A stretch of 28,898 nt of DNA from Bacteroidia bacterium. Its GTDB lineage: Bacteria; Bacteroidota; Bacteroidia; Bacteroidales; Azobacteroidaceae. The position numbers and the translations under genes were made by a program. The stretch spans positions 1-28,898 of the forward strand of contig BNXB01000012.1 in the NCBI GenBank assembly GCA_025999255.1, written 5' to 3'. This document shows positions 17,404 through 24,692 of the stretch, piece by piece. Within the stretch, counting starts at the first letter, position 1; each line of letters begins with the position of its first letter. The notes beneath the pieces are model-generated. The model made no database searches and was not told the DNA's origin. It worked only from the letters and a program-made list of their open reading frames with translations.

Positions 17404-18123
17404 GTGAAGATAGCATTGATAGGTTATGGTAAGATGGGCAGGGAGATTGAAAAAATTGCCCGGGAAAGAGGTCATGAGATTGTTTCGATCATTGATATAG
17501 ACAATCTTCAGGATTTTGATTCTTCCGGGTTTCTTTCTGCAGAGGCGGCGATTGAATTTACCAGACCGGAAACTGCAGTGGCAAACTTTTTGAAATGTTT
17601 CGAACGGAATATTCCGGTCGTGGCAGGGACAACGGGTTGGCTAAAGAGGATGGACGAGATAAGATCGACTTGTGAAAAGGATGGAAAAACTTTTTTCTAT
17701 GCTTCTAATTACAGTATCGGTGTCAATATTTTCTTTGCCGTAAATAAATACCTTGCACGTATTATGAATCAATTCCCATCATACGATGTTCGTATGGAGG
17801 AAATACATCACATACATAAACTGGACTCCCCGAGTGGTACGGGAATTACATTGGCGGAAGGGATTCTGGCTAATATCGACCGGAAAAACCGTTGGGAAGA
17901 AAGTAATAAGCCGGTTTTGTCCGATGTGTTGGCAATTCATTCCATTCGTGAGGGAGAAGTTCCGGGAATTCATTCTGTGATTTACGAATCCGATGCGGAT
18001 ATTATCAGTATCAAACACGATGCGAAGAACAGAAAGGGTTTTGCACTGGGAGCAGTAATAGCTGCCGAATTCACCAAAGGGAAAAAAGGTTTCCTGACAA
18101 TGAACGATATTTTTAATTTCTAA
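17404..18123 (+). CDS. dapB: 4-hydroxy-tetrahydrodipicolinate reductase
   Basis: The 239-residue enzyme reduces hydroxy-tetrahydrodipicolinate in lysine and diaminopimelate synthesis. The nucleotide-binding motif GYGKMG is at 7-12, followed by the VAGTTGW segment. The catalytic motif HHIHKLDSPSGTGITLAEG has His135 and Lys139, equivalent to His159 and Lys163 of E. coli. It starts at GTG 17404 with the Rossmann strand immediately after. lepB follows 22 nt downstream, an order seen in many Bacteroidales. Confidence 0.96.
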   Translation: MKIALIGYGKMGREIEKIARERGHEIVSIIDIDNLQDFDSSGFLSAEAAIEFTRPETAVANFLKCFERNIPVVAGTTGWLKRMDEIRSTCEKDGKTFFYASNYSIGVNIFFAVNKYLARIMNQFPSYDVRMEEIHHIHKLDSPSGTGITLAEGILANIDRKNRWEESNKPVLSDVLAIHSIREGEVPGIHSVIYESDADIISIKHDAKNRKGFALGAVIAAEFTKGKKGFLTMNDIFNF

Positions 18124-18145
18124 AGAAATTTAATTTTTAACTTCG

Positions 18146-19555
18146 ATGAGAAAAGTTACCAAAGCGCAATGGATTAAGTTTTCCATAATTACTTTGTTCT
18201 ATCTGTTATTTACGATATGGACAGGAAATTATTTGCTTTTATTAGGAATTTTCATTATTTTTGATATTTATATTTCCAAGTATGTTTCCTGGAATGCCTG
18301 GAAAAAGTCTGATAATCCTATTGTTAAAAAGATTGCGGAATGGACGGATGCCATTATTTTTGCTTTGATTGCTGTTTACCTGATCAATCTTTTTATTTTT
18401 CAAAATTATAAAATACCAAGTTCTTCGCTTGAAAAAACATTGTTGGTAGGCGATTATCTTTTTGTCAGTAAGTTGAGTTATGGGCCACGAGTACCGAATA
18501 CTCCGCTGTCTTTTCCCCTGGCGCAACATACCCTCCCGGTTTTTAATTGTAAATCTTATATCGAGTGGCCACATTGGCCCTATCATCGATTAAAAGGCTT
18601 CGGAAGCGTGAAACGTTATGATATCGTTGTCTTTAATTTCCCTACGGGAGATACTGTAGCCCTGAAGGTACAGAATCCGGATTATTATCAATTGTGTGAT
18701 ATTTACGGGAGAGAAAATGTCTGGGCCAATAAGGAACAATTCGGAGATATTGTTTACCGGCCTGTCGATCGTCGTGAAAATTATGTGAAACGTTGTGTTG
18801 GAATGCCTGGAGATACTTTGCAGATTATTAATAATAAAGTGTATATTGACGGTTCTCCATTGAAGAATCCGAAAAATATGCAGTTGAATTATTTTATAGA
18901 GACTCACGGGGCCTTATGGACGGATAAGCAATTCAGGATGTTGAATGTTAGTAGAGATGATTACGCTCATGCTTTTTATAATGGAGAAGATAGTGCGGCA
19001 TATTTATTCGAAATGTTGGGAATTAAACCGAATAGTTCCGGAATGTTTAATCCCGTATATAAGATTCCGTTGACTCAGGAAGCTTTGGCGCAAATTCGTA
19101 AAATGAACATGGCGAAGACTGTGGTTGTGGAACCGGAAATTTTTGGAGGAGATGGTTATTATCCGGGTAAAAGTTCGGATATGGGATGGACCCGTGATAA
19201 TTTTGGTCCTCTGTGGATACCCAAGAAAGGAGCTGTAATTACCCTGAATCCGACGAATATAGCGCTTTATTCGCGTTGCATTGTAAATTACGAAGGCAAT
19301 ACGATGAAAGTCGAAGGAGATAAGGTTTATGTCAATGGTAAGCAAACCGATAGTTATACTTTCAGGTACGATTATTATTTTATGATGGGAGATAACCGTC
19401 ATAATTCTTCGGATTCCCGGGTATGGGGCTTTGTTCCAGAAGATCATGTAGTTGGTAAACCTGTATTGGTATGGCTCTCGACAGATAAGGATCGTAGCCT
19501 TTTTGACGGAGGAATCCGGTGGAAACGTTTGTTCAAGTGGGTCGGGAATGAGTGA
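18146..19555 (+). CDS. lepB: Signal peptidase I
   Basis: The 469-residue membrane serine protease removes signal peptides from exported proteins. Two N-terminal membrane segments (about 10-45) precede a third at about 68-87. Catalytic Ser94 is in IPSSSLEKTLLVGD and the general-base Lys215 in NYVKRCVGMPGDTL. The C-terminal box E is MMGDNRHNSSDSRVWGFVPED. It is longer than the E. coli enzyme because of the extra N-terminal segments and a large insertion between about 240 and 380; such long forms are usual in Bacteroidetes. It overlaps the next gene by 8 nt. Confidence 0.95.
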   Translation: MRKVTKAQWIKFSIITLFYLLFTIWTGNYLLLLGIFIIFDIYISKYVSWNAWKKSDNPIVKKIAEWTDAIIFALIAVYLINLFIFQNYKIPSSSLEKTLLVGDYLFVSKLSYGPRVPNTPLSFPLAQHTLPVFNCKSYIEWPHWPYHRLKGFGSVKRYDIVVFNFPTGDTVALKVQNPDYYQLCDIYGRENVWANKEQFGDIVYRPVDRRENYVKRCVGMPGDTLQIINNKVYIDGSPLKNPKNMQLNYFIETHGALWTDKQFRMLNVSRDDYAHAFYNGEDSAAYLFEMLGIKPNSSGMFNPVYKIPLTQEALAQIRKMNMAKTVVVEPEIFGGDGYYPGKSSDMGWTRDNFGPLWIPKKGAVITLNPTNIALYSRCIVNYEGNTMKVEGDKVYVNGKQTDSYTFRYDYYFMMGDNRHNSSDSRVWGFVPEDHVVGKPVLVWLSTDKDRSLFDGGIRWKRLFKWVGNE

Positions 19556-20192
19556 TACAGCCTGGCTGTCAACGGCTTATCTGGCTCCGGTTGATTATTA
19601 CATGTGTCTTGCCGGATTTGAGAAGGTCGTTATTGAACAACATTGTAATTACATTAAACAGACTTATCGCAACCGGTGTATAATTGCCTCGGCTAATGGG
19701 TTGCAAGTGTTGAGCATTCCTGTGGAACGTACCGAATCTGCCAAATGTTTGACGAAAGATATCCGGATTTCAGATCATGGCAATTGGAGACATTTGCATT
19801 GGAATGCTATTGTGTCTGCATACAATTCTACCCCCTTTTTCGAATATTATGAAGATGATTTCCGTCCTTTTTATGAACGGAGATTCGATTTTTTATTTGA
19901 TCTCAACGAGGAATTGCGGGAGCTTATATGCAGGTTGGTTGATATTCAACCTGAAGTTTTTTATACATTGTCATATGGTACCGTCGAAAATAATATAAAT
20001 CCTTTGGCTCCGGAACCGGAATGTCGATTGTCAAATGATTTCCGGGAGACTATTCATCCTAAAAAAACACCTTTGCATCAGGAATTTAAGCCGTATTATC
20101 AGGTTTTTGAATCTAAATTCGGATTTCAACCTGATTTAAGTATTATTGATTTGCTTTTCAACATGGGGCCGGAATCAGTGTTGTTTTTATAG
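19548..20192 (+). CDS. WbqC-family protein
   Basis: A 214-residue protein starting MSDTAWLSTAYLAPVDYY. The opening resembles the WbqC-like family, as do the later segments NRCIIASANGLQVLSIPVE, RHLHWNAIVSAYNSTPFFEYY and the C-terminal YYQVFESKFGFQPDLSIIDLLFNMGPES. Some members sit in polysaccharide or aminosugar clusters, but no reaction can be assigned here. I chose ATG 19548, which overlaps the lepB stop by 8 nt (ATGAGTGA) and has GGGA just upstream; a longer frame from 19452 would overlap lepB by about 100 nt. Coupling after lepB is common in this order. Confidence 0.88.
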   Translation: MSDTAWLSTAYLAPVDYYMCLAGFEKVVIEQHCNYIKQTYRNRCIIASANGLQVLSIPVERTESAKCLTKDIRISDHGNWRHLHWNAIVSAYNSTPFFEYYEDDFRPFYERRFDFLFDLNEELRELICRLVDIQPEVFYTLSYGTVENNINPLAPEPECRLSNDFRETIHPKKTPLHQEFKPYYQVFESKFGFQPDLSIIDLLFNMGPESVLFL

Positions 20193-20263
20193 AAGTTTTA
20201 CATTATACGTTTTTACGTTTATCGTGTGTAAGCCCAATGTAAAACGTATAATGTAAAACCTTC
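20192..20263. repeat. Inverted-heptamer hairpin, convergent between wbqC-family gene and HTH gene
   Basis: TTTTACATTATACGTTTT (20196-20213) and its exact complement (20241-20258) form an 18-bp stem extended by partial pairing, with a loop of about 27 nt. The arms read as 7-bp units ACATTAT and ACGTTTT. It sits between convergent genes and could serve as a bidirectional terminator, but it shares sequence with the hairpin at 20841-20888, which suggests a repeat family. Confidence 0.8.
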
Positions 20264-20269
20264 ATCGGA

Positions 20270-20815
20270 TTAGTTGTTTTCTATGAATTTGTTTAAAAAA
20301 TCGTTTAGATCCCATCCGTCTTTAATACCTAATTTTTTCCTGATTTTTGTTTTTTTTGTGCGTATGGTGATTGAAGCATAATTTAGGATAAAACAAATTT
20401 CGCTTGTATTGAAACCTGCTTTCATCAAACAACAAAGGTGTATTTCTTCTTTATTCAGCATTGGAAATGCATTGGAAAGTTTAATGGAAAAATTGTTGTG
20501 TAATTCATTCAGGAGGATGTAAAATTCTTCCCAATTAAATTCCGTATCAGGTTCATCGTAAAGGATTTCGTTGATTTTCGTTATAAAGTTCTTTTCTTTC
20601 GGATTAGGTACGGGAGAGGCATTTATGATAATCATATATTTCGAAATTTTGAATCTTTGTGCCAGTAATTCCCTTAGATTTTCTTTTCTTTTGCAGGTGT
20701 TCTTTTCCTGTTCCTGAAATTTCTTTTTCATATTATTTGATTTTTGTTGCAGGAAGAAGAATAGAATACTGACGGATAAAATAATTAATGCCGGGTAGAG
20801 ATATAGGGCTCTCAT
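20270..20815 (-). CDS. Short membrane-anchored LuxR-type helix-turn-helix protein
   Basis: A 181-residue protein with one N-terminal membrane segment (about 5-22, LYPALIILSVSILFFF), a charged linker likely to form a coiled coil (about 28-55), a middle region and a C-terminal helix-turn-helix at about 120-165 (LNKEEIHLCCLMKAGFNTSEI through KKTKIRKKLGI). The C-terminal half resembles the output module of larger Bacteroidetes regulators that carry periplasmic TPR repeats before the membrane helix. Here the sensor part is missing, so it could be a minimal regulator or the surviving end of a broken gene. It is downstream of the isomerase/GH105 gene on the same strand, separated by a hairpin. Target genes unknown. 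Confidence 0.7.
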   Translation of the reverse strand: MRALYLYPALIILSVSILFFFLQQKSNNMKKKFQEQEKNTCKRKENLRELLAQRFKISKYMIIINASPVPNPKEKNFITKINEILYDEPDTEFNWEEFYILLNELHNNFSIKLSNAFPMLNKEEIHLCCLMKAGFNTSEICFILNYASITIRTKKTKIRKKLGIKDGWDLNDFLNKFIENN

Positions 20816-20840
20816 AGTAGTATTTAGTTAGGTTTTGCAT

Positions 20841-20888
20841 TTTACGTTATACGTTCTACGTTTGAAAACGTAGAACGTATAACATAAA
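20841..20888. repeat. Inverted-heptamer hairpin between the isomerase/GH105 gene and the HTH gene
   Basis: GTTATACGTTCTACGTTT (20846-20863) pairs with its exact complement (20866-20883) across a 2-nt loop; five more positions pair with one mismatch. It reads as 7-bp units ACGTTAT, ACGTTCT, ACGTTTG followed by the inverted units AAAACGT, AGAACGT, ATAACAT. It ends 4 nt from the stop codon of the upstream (minus-strand) gene and could limit readthrough. Confidence 0.85.
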
Positions 20889-20892
20889 AACA

Positions 20893-22767
20893 TTATTTCA
20901 TTTTAATTATTTCACTACCGGCTAACAGGTATGCTCCGGTTCCATATACTTCCCAACTGTCGGCTGTGAAATTTTTCCGGGGATCCGCTCCGACGGGCTG
21001 TACCCAACCAACACGTCCCTCGTTGTTTATACAACCGTTCAGAGCTATCCATGCTCTTTCTACTATGGGACGATAAGTTTTACTGTCTAACAGACCATTA
21101 TTAATACCCCAGGCTAAAGCGTAACAGAAAAATCCCGAACCGCTGACTTCACCGCCGGGATAGGAAGCAGGATCAAGCAGACTGGCTCTCCATAGACCGT
21201 CCGGTTGTTGAATAGATGCGATTTTTTCCGACATTTCCTTAAAGAGTTGTTCGTAGAATGGACGTTCGGAGTAATTTGCAGGAAGTTCTTGTAATATACG
21301 TACCAATCCTCCCATGACCCATCCATTACCGCGGGACCAGAAAATACGTTTGCCGTTAGCTTCGTATCTGTCTTTTCCATCATTTTTAATGACATAATTC
21401 AGGTCTCTTGCAAAAAGTTTTTCTTCTTTATTGTATAAAAGATTATAACATTCCTTGAAATATTCATCGTTGGCTGCTAAGAATTTCTTATCTCCGGTAG
21501 TTACTCCCAACTTTACCAAAGTAGGAGGTCCCATAAACAAAGCATCGCACCACCACCATTTAATCACTTCTATTCCTCTGACAGGATATGGATTATTTAT
21601 GAATTTTTTAACCGTGTCGATAGTGGACTGGATCATTTTTTTCTTTTTCTCGATCCGGTATAAATCAATGTATGTTTGGGAAATCGCAATATCGTCGGCA
21701 TGGTACCAACGTCTGTATGGTTGCCATTGGGTAGAATCATTACCCATAGCCATCATTGCTTTATAAATATTTTTTGAACCTGTTGTTTTCCAGGCCGCAA
21801 ATACACCGGCATAGAAAGCTCCGTTTGTCCAGTCGTTTTGTTTATGGAACGGATGTTTTAATTGCCAGTCGGTAACTTTAATCATAGTAGTTTTGATATA
21901 TTCCGGACAGAAATAATCCGGCCTTGTCGCATCTATTACTCCCCTGAAATATCCGATTGATTCGGCTAATCCGGCCAAAGGGTTTTTCATGTCTTTTTCG
22001 AATTCGAGACTACAGGCTCCGGTGTATCCGACTTCGCGAAGTGTTTTTACGAAAGTAGGGATATCAATGATACCACGTCCTATTTCACAGGTAGAACCCG
22101 CTTTGCTGGCAGCAGTTACATCTTTGATGTGAATATCGAAAACCCGTTCATGATATTTTTTCAGGTCTTCAGTTGGATTAAAACCATCGCGGGTATCGTG
22201 ACCGATATCAAGACACATGCCGATACGAGGATCCAAATCTTTTACATGCTCGAACACATCTGTTGCGTTAGGATATAGTTTGATGTCCGGTCCATGGAGG
22301 TGAATAGCATAATTGAAATCATATTCTTTTACTTTCTGATCGACATAGGGTAATAATTCTACGTTGGGAACTCCTACGATGAGTTTTACCCCCACTCTTT
22401 TGGCATAAGCAAAACCATTGTCAATTTCTTCTTTTGTCTTCATGTAAATCGGGCCTACGCCATAACCTGTAACATTATATTCTTTCAATTTGGCATGAAA
22501 AGCTGCGATTTCTGCATCCGTACTTTTAAGAGGTAAGTGAAAATCCTTAATACACAGATAACGGACATCCATTCGTTTCATCATTTTGAGGGTTGAGTCC
22601 AAATCAAAATTGACAAAACTGTAACCTGCCATAGCTAATTTGAATTGTTCATTATTTTCCCATGTGGATTTTTTTTGTTGGGCGTTTGTTTTTACAGGAA
22701 TCAGCAATGCTATCATTGTAAATACAAACAAACCTGTGAAGGTTTTTTTGAAGAGGCTTTTTTTCAT
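20893..22767 (-). CDS. Exported fusion: sugar phosphate isomerase/epimerase-like TIM barrel + GH88/GH105 glycoside hydrolase domain
   Basis: A 624-residue protein with a signal peptide (1-29, ending KTNAQ). Residues about 40-280 are an AP-endonuclease-2/xylose-isomerase-like barrel with possible metal ligands Asp187 and His190 (CLDIGHD), His213 (FDIHIKD) and Glu255 (SLEFEKD). Residues about 285-624 are an (alpha/alpha)6 GH88/GH105 domain, the family of unsaturated rhamnogalacturonyl or glucuronyl hydrolases. Its Asp358/Asp359 in RWYHADDIA and Asp408 in WWWCDALFMGPP match the two catalytic aspartates known from YteR; FWSRGNGWVMGG and SGSGFFCYALAWG also fit. This suggests periplasmic processing of an unsaturated or oxidised disaccharide, with both steps in one chain; the substrate is not deducible. 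No polysaccharide lyase, SusC or SusD adjoins it. Confidence 0.85.
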   Translation of the reverse strand: MKKSLFKKTFTGLFVFTMIALLIPVKTNAQQKKSTWENNEQFKLAMAGYSFVNFDLDSTLKMMKRMDVRYLCIKDFHLPLKSTDAEIAAFHAKLKEYNVTGYGVGPIYMKTKEEIDNGFAYAKRVGVKLIVGVPNVELLPYVDQKVKEYDFNYAIHLHGPDIKLYPNATDVFEHVKDLDPRIGMCLDIGHDTRDGFNPTEDLKKYHERVFDIHIKDVTAASKAGSTCEIGRGIIDIPTFVKTLREVGYTGACSLEFEKDMKNPLAGLAESIGYFRGVIDATRPDYFCPEYIKTTMIKVTDWQLKHPFHKQNDWTNGAFYAGVFAAWKTTGSKNIYKAMMAMGNDSTQWQPYRRWYHADDIAISQTYIDLYRIEKKKKMIQSTIDTVKKFINNPYPVRGIEVIKWWWCDALFMGPPTLVKLGVTTGDKKFLAANDEYFKECYNLLYNKEEKLFARDLNYVIKNDGKDRYEANGKRIFWSRGNGWVMGGLVRILQELPANYSERPFYEQLFKEMSEKIASIQQPDGLWRASLLDPASYPGGEVSGSGFFCYALAWGINNGLLDSKTYRPIVERAWIALNGCINNEGRVGWVQPVGADPRKNFTADSWEVYGTGAYLLAGSEIIKMK

Positions 22768-22829
22768 GATTTTATGAATAAAGTTAATGATAATCCTTAT
22801 TATTGTTTGTCCGTGTACGTGAACGGGTA

Positions 22830-22837
22830 CAAATATA
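22830..22837 (-). promoter_or_regulatory. Candidate -7 element (TATATTTG) for the isomerase/GH105 gene
   Basis: On the minus strand TATATTTG (22837-22830) fits TAnnTTTG and lies 62 nt before the ATG at 22767. No clear -33 TTTG, so activation by another factor is possible. Confidence 0.45.
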
Positions 22838-22857
22838 GTAATAAATCATTGAAAAAT

Positions 22858-22874
22858 AACTCTTTTTTTGAGTT
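22858..22874 (-). terminator. Weak terminator-like hairpin after the DUF2141 remnant
   Basis: On the minus strand AACTC, seven A, GAGTT forms a 5-bp stem, followed by a T-rich stretch; it directly follows the stop of the pseudogene at 22875. The stem is AT-rich and weak. Confidence 0.35.
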
Positions 22875-23323
22875 TTAATTTACTGTAATAGATATTTCCG
22901 TATCTTCTTCGACGGAGAATTTACAATCCTCGAATTTCGGAGGACTCATTACACCTTTGGCATTGTTGCTAAAACCGTATTTTTCCGTGGGTCCGAAAGA
23001 ACCCATATCCAGTTTATTATTCCCATTTTCATCCTGGAACAGAGAAATTCCGGATAGAGCTTGTCCGAATTCGGCATTGTATCCGCCTGATTGTAAGGCT
23101 ACGCCTTTACTGTTTGAAGGTTATACATGCTATCTACAAGAACTATTCGAACCGATGTCTGATTTTTATTAATCATCACAGATTTATTTTTATATCCGAA
23201 TGCTTGTAAATAGATTCTACGGTCTTTCAAAGTATCAGGATAGGCCAATGAAAATTTTCCTTCCATATCGGTGGCAATCCGGTTATTGTTAAAATGAATC
23301 AGTACACCGGGAATAGAAGTATT
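22875..23323 (-). pseudogene. Decayed TonB-dependent receptor / DUF2141 remnant
   Basis: No intact frame covers this stretch. Minus strand 23323-23099 reads TSIPGVLIHFNNNRIATDME, then GKFSLAYPDTLKDRRIYLQA and FGYKNKSVMIN, a carboxypeptidase-regulatory-like domain as at the start of TonB receptors; it has no start codon or signal peptide and ends at TAG. In another frame, 23120-22875 reads LQSGGYNAEFGQALSG, which resembles the TonB plug, then runs directly into SLFQDENGNNKLDMGSFGP, EKYGFSNNAKGVMSPPKFED and a final beta strand, which resembles the end of a DUF2141 domain. The pieces look like fragments of one or two genes joined by internal deletions plus a frameshift. It lies 11 nt downstream of the duplicated operator at 23333-23358. 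The family assignments are from recalled motifs. Confidence 0.7.
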
Positions 23324-23332
23324 TTAATATTT

Positions 23333-23358
23333 TAAACTAGTTTATAAAATAAACCAAA
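23333..23358 (-). promoter_or_regulatory. Second copy of the palindromic operator, in front of the pseudogene
   Basis: The 26 bp match the element at 24357-24382 at 23 of 26 positions in the same orientation. It contains the perfect palindrome TAAACTAGTTTA (23333-23344), the overlapping inverted repeat GTTTAT-AAA-ATAAAC (23340-23354) and a -33-like TTTG (23358-23355). The expected -7 TAnnTTTG is absent (TAAAATAT instead), consistent with loss of the promoter end together with the gene start. Confidence 0.65.
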
Positions 23359-23407
23359 TTAATAAAAAAATTAATAATTATCCGAATGATAGCGGAATTT
23401 GCAAATC

Positions 23408-23701
23408 TTATTTAATGTTTGCATTGAAGTAAGTTTGTATTGTTTTTACATAATTTTCAAAAGCCTCAATTCCCTTGGGAGTGATTTTGCAAATCGTTCT
23501 CGGCATTTTACCTTGAAATGTCTTTTCGACATTAATATATCCGGCTTCTTTTAATTTCTCTATTTGAACACTCAGGTTACCTGCAGTGGAGTTCGTTTTC
23601 TCTTTCAAAAAGACAAAATCCGCTTCTTCTACTCCGATTAACAGAGACATAACGGCCAATCGTAATTGCGAATGTAATAGAGGGTCTAATTCTTCAAACA
23701 T
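23408..23701 (-). CDS. Winged-helix transcriptional regulator (HTH_34-like)
   Basis: A 97-residue, single-domain winged-helix protein: LDPLLHSQLRLAVMSLLIGVEEADFVFLKEKT, recognition helix region STAGNLSVQIEKLKEAGY, wing KTFQGKMPRTICKITPKG. This pattern is that of the PF13601-type regulators, related to ArsR/MarR. It starts 1 nt after the stop of the membrane-protein gene (TAA-T-ATG), so the two are one operon. The palindromic elements at 24357-24382 (its own promoter) and 23333-23358 are likely binding sites; this is inferred from position and symmetry. No metal-binding cysteines are seen. Confidence 0.88.
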   Translation of the reverse strand: MFEELDPLLHSQLRLAVMSLLIGVEEADFVFLKEKTNSTAGNLSVQIEKLKEAGYINVEKTFQGKMPRTICKITPKGIEAFENYVKTIQTYFNANIK

Positions 23702-23702
23702 A

Positions 23703-24323
23703 TTATTTAGCCAGTTTATTTAATTTGTATCCGGGAATTACAAAAGCCAAAATCATACAGATAGCTAAGATAAAGAAATGAGCGATTCCCGCCCAGTAAT
23801 TCAGGAATAAATAAGTTCCCAGACAACTAAGCGTCCCTGTCCACATGATGAAAGCTCCATACAGGAAAGGTTTGAACCGGCACGCTTTAGCTGTGATATA
23901 TTCTGCAAAACCTGTCATTAACATTATCATAGGAGTGATAAGTATGAATATCCGGGGATTTTGCATGGAATAGCCGTATCCGAAAATAATTATCAGAAAT
24001 AATATGACCGAATAACCAAATCCACGCCATGTAGCGCTGACAATTTTATCAATATGAGTTTTTACGAGGTTTTCCTTGTCGATTTTTTTATCGATCATTC
24101 TATCAATGAATGCTCCGGGAATCATCAGCAACCAAATCCAGTACGATTGTACCGGGTTACTTAAAATAAAAACCAGCGCTACGTTTGCCAACGCTACAAA
24201 TGCAACCAGGAGTCCGTTATAAATCATAGCAGTCCCGCTGTTCTTTTGGAGATTGTTCCGCGCCTGGGTAATCATTTCCGATATAAGTTCAAAACTTTGT
24301 TGTTCCGTTAATTTTGTTTCCAT
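23703..24323 (-). CDS. Six-helix inner-membrane protein, unknown function
   Basis: A 206-residue protein from ATG 24323 (METKLTEQQSFELISEMI), with about six hydrophobic segments: roughly 33-52, 58-72, 103-120, 125-143, 153-170 and 176-193. A positively charged loop (DRMIDKKIDKENLVKTHIDK) lies between the second and third. I do not recognise a family. A frame from a TTG at 24353 would overlap the -7 box of the promoter at 24351-24382, so the ATG is preferred. It is the first gene of an operon with the winged-helix regulator, whose signal it may supply or modulate. Confidence 0.8.
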   Translation of the reverse strand: METKLTEQQSFELISEMITQARNNLQKNSGTAMIYNGLLVAFVALANVALVFILSNPVQSYWIWLLMIPGAFIDRMIDKKIDKENLVKTHIDKIVSATWRGFGYSVILFLIIIFGYGYSMQNPRIFILITPMIMLMTGFAEYITAKACRFKPFLYGAFIMWTGTLSCLGTYLFLNYWAGIAHFFILAICMILAFVIPGYKLNKLAK

Positions 24324-24350
24324 GTTATTTATATTATTTGTTTGAGGATG

Positions 24351-24382
24351 CAAATATAAACTAGTTTATTTTATAAACCAAA
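24351..24382 (-). promoter_or_regulatory. Consensus promoter with embedded palindromic operator for the membrane protein/regulator operon
   Basis: Minus strand: TTTG (24382-24379), 20 bp, TATATTTG (24358-24351), a full match to the Bacteroidetes -33/-7 consensus. The spacer holds two overlapping palindromes, ATAAACTAGTTTAT (24356-24369) and GTTTAT-TTT-ATAAAC (24364-24378, plus-strand reading). A repressor bound here would block RNA polymerase directly, and the regulator at 23408 is the natural candidate. Confidence 0.75.
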
Positions 24383-24425
24383 TAAATTTCAGAAAAATAT
24401 TATAAAAAAATATAATTGATTGAAA

Positions 24426-24692
24426 TTATGGGAATTGCTTATAGATATCTTTTCTGTGAGCAAAAGCTGTAAACACAACGATATTATCTTCGATGAAAAC
24501 TCCTATTCGATAATTTCCTGCTCGTATCCTGTAGGCATTGTCGCAATTTTTCAATTTCTTTAGATTCTTAATACTTTTAATGTTTTCGGATTCGGAAATA
24601 TGAGTGATAGTGTTAAGAATTACTTTGGCTAAATGTTTATCTTTCAAATTCAAATAATCTTTTTTGAATTGCTCTTTTATTTCATATTTCAT
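24426..24692 (-). CDS. RelE/ParE-superfamily toxin
   Basis: An 88-residue basic protein starting MKYEIKEQFKKDYLNL, with the superfamily C-terminus AYRIRAGNYRIGVFIEDNIV followed by FTAFAHRKDIYKQFP. Such toxins cleave mRNA at the ribosome or poison gyrase; which of these applies is not clear. I chose ATG 24692 over a TTG at 24698. It overlaps the antitoxin stop by 11 nt, the usual coupling of toxin-antitoxin pairs with antitoxin first. Confidence 0.88.
   Translation of the reverse strand: MKYEIKEQFKKDYLNLKDKHLAKVILNTITHISESENIKSIKNLKKLKNCDNAYRIRAGNYRIGVFIEDNIVVFTAFAHRKDIYKQFP

Noticed and set aside
19004..19447. 147-residue open frame on the minus strand inside lepB
   Set aside because: Antisense shadow of the signal peptidase coding sequence; composition unlike a real protein.
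19452..19547. Extended N-terminus of the WbqC-family protein
   Set aside because: It would overlap lepB by about 100 nt and adds residues unlike the family; ATG 19548 gives an 8-nt overlap.
744..22767. SusC/SusD and the isomerase/GH105 protein as one polysaccharide utilisation locus
   Set aside because: They are separated by more than 16 kb of core metabolic genes on both strands.
22645..23172. Short plus-strand open frames near the pseudogene
   Set aside because: The minus-strand frames carry the recognisable family motifs; the plus-strand frames do not.
24324..24353. TTG 24353 as the start of the membrane protein
   Set aside because: The codon is part of the TATATTTG -7 box; ATG 24323 follows with a suitable leader.
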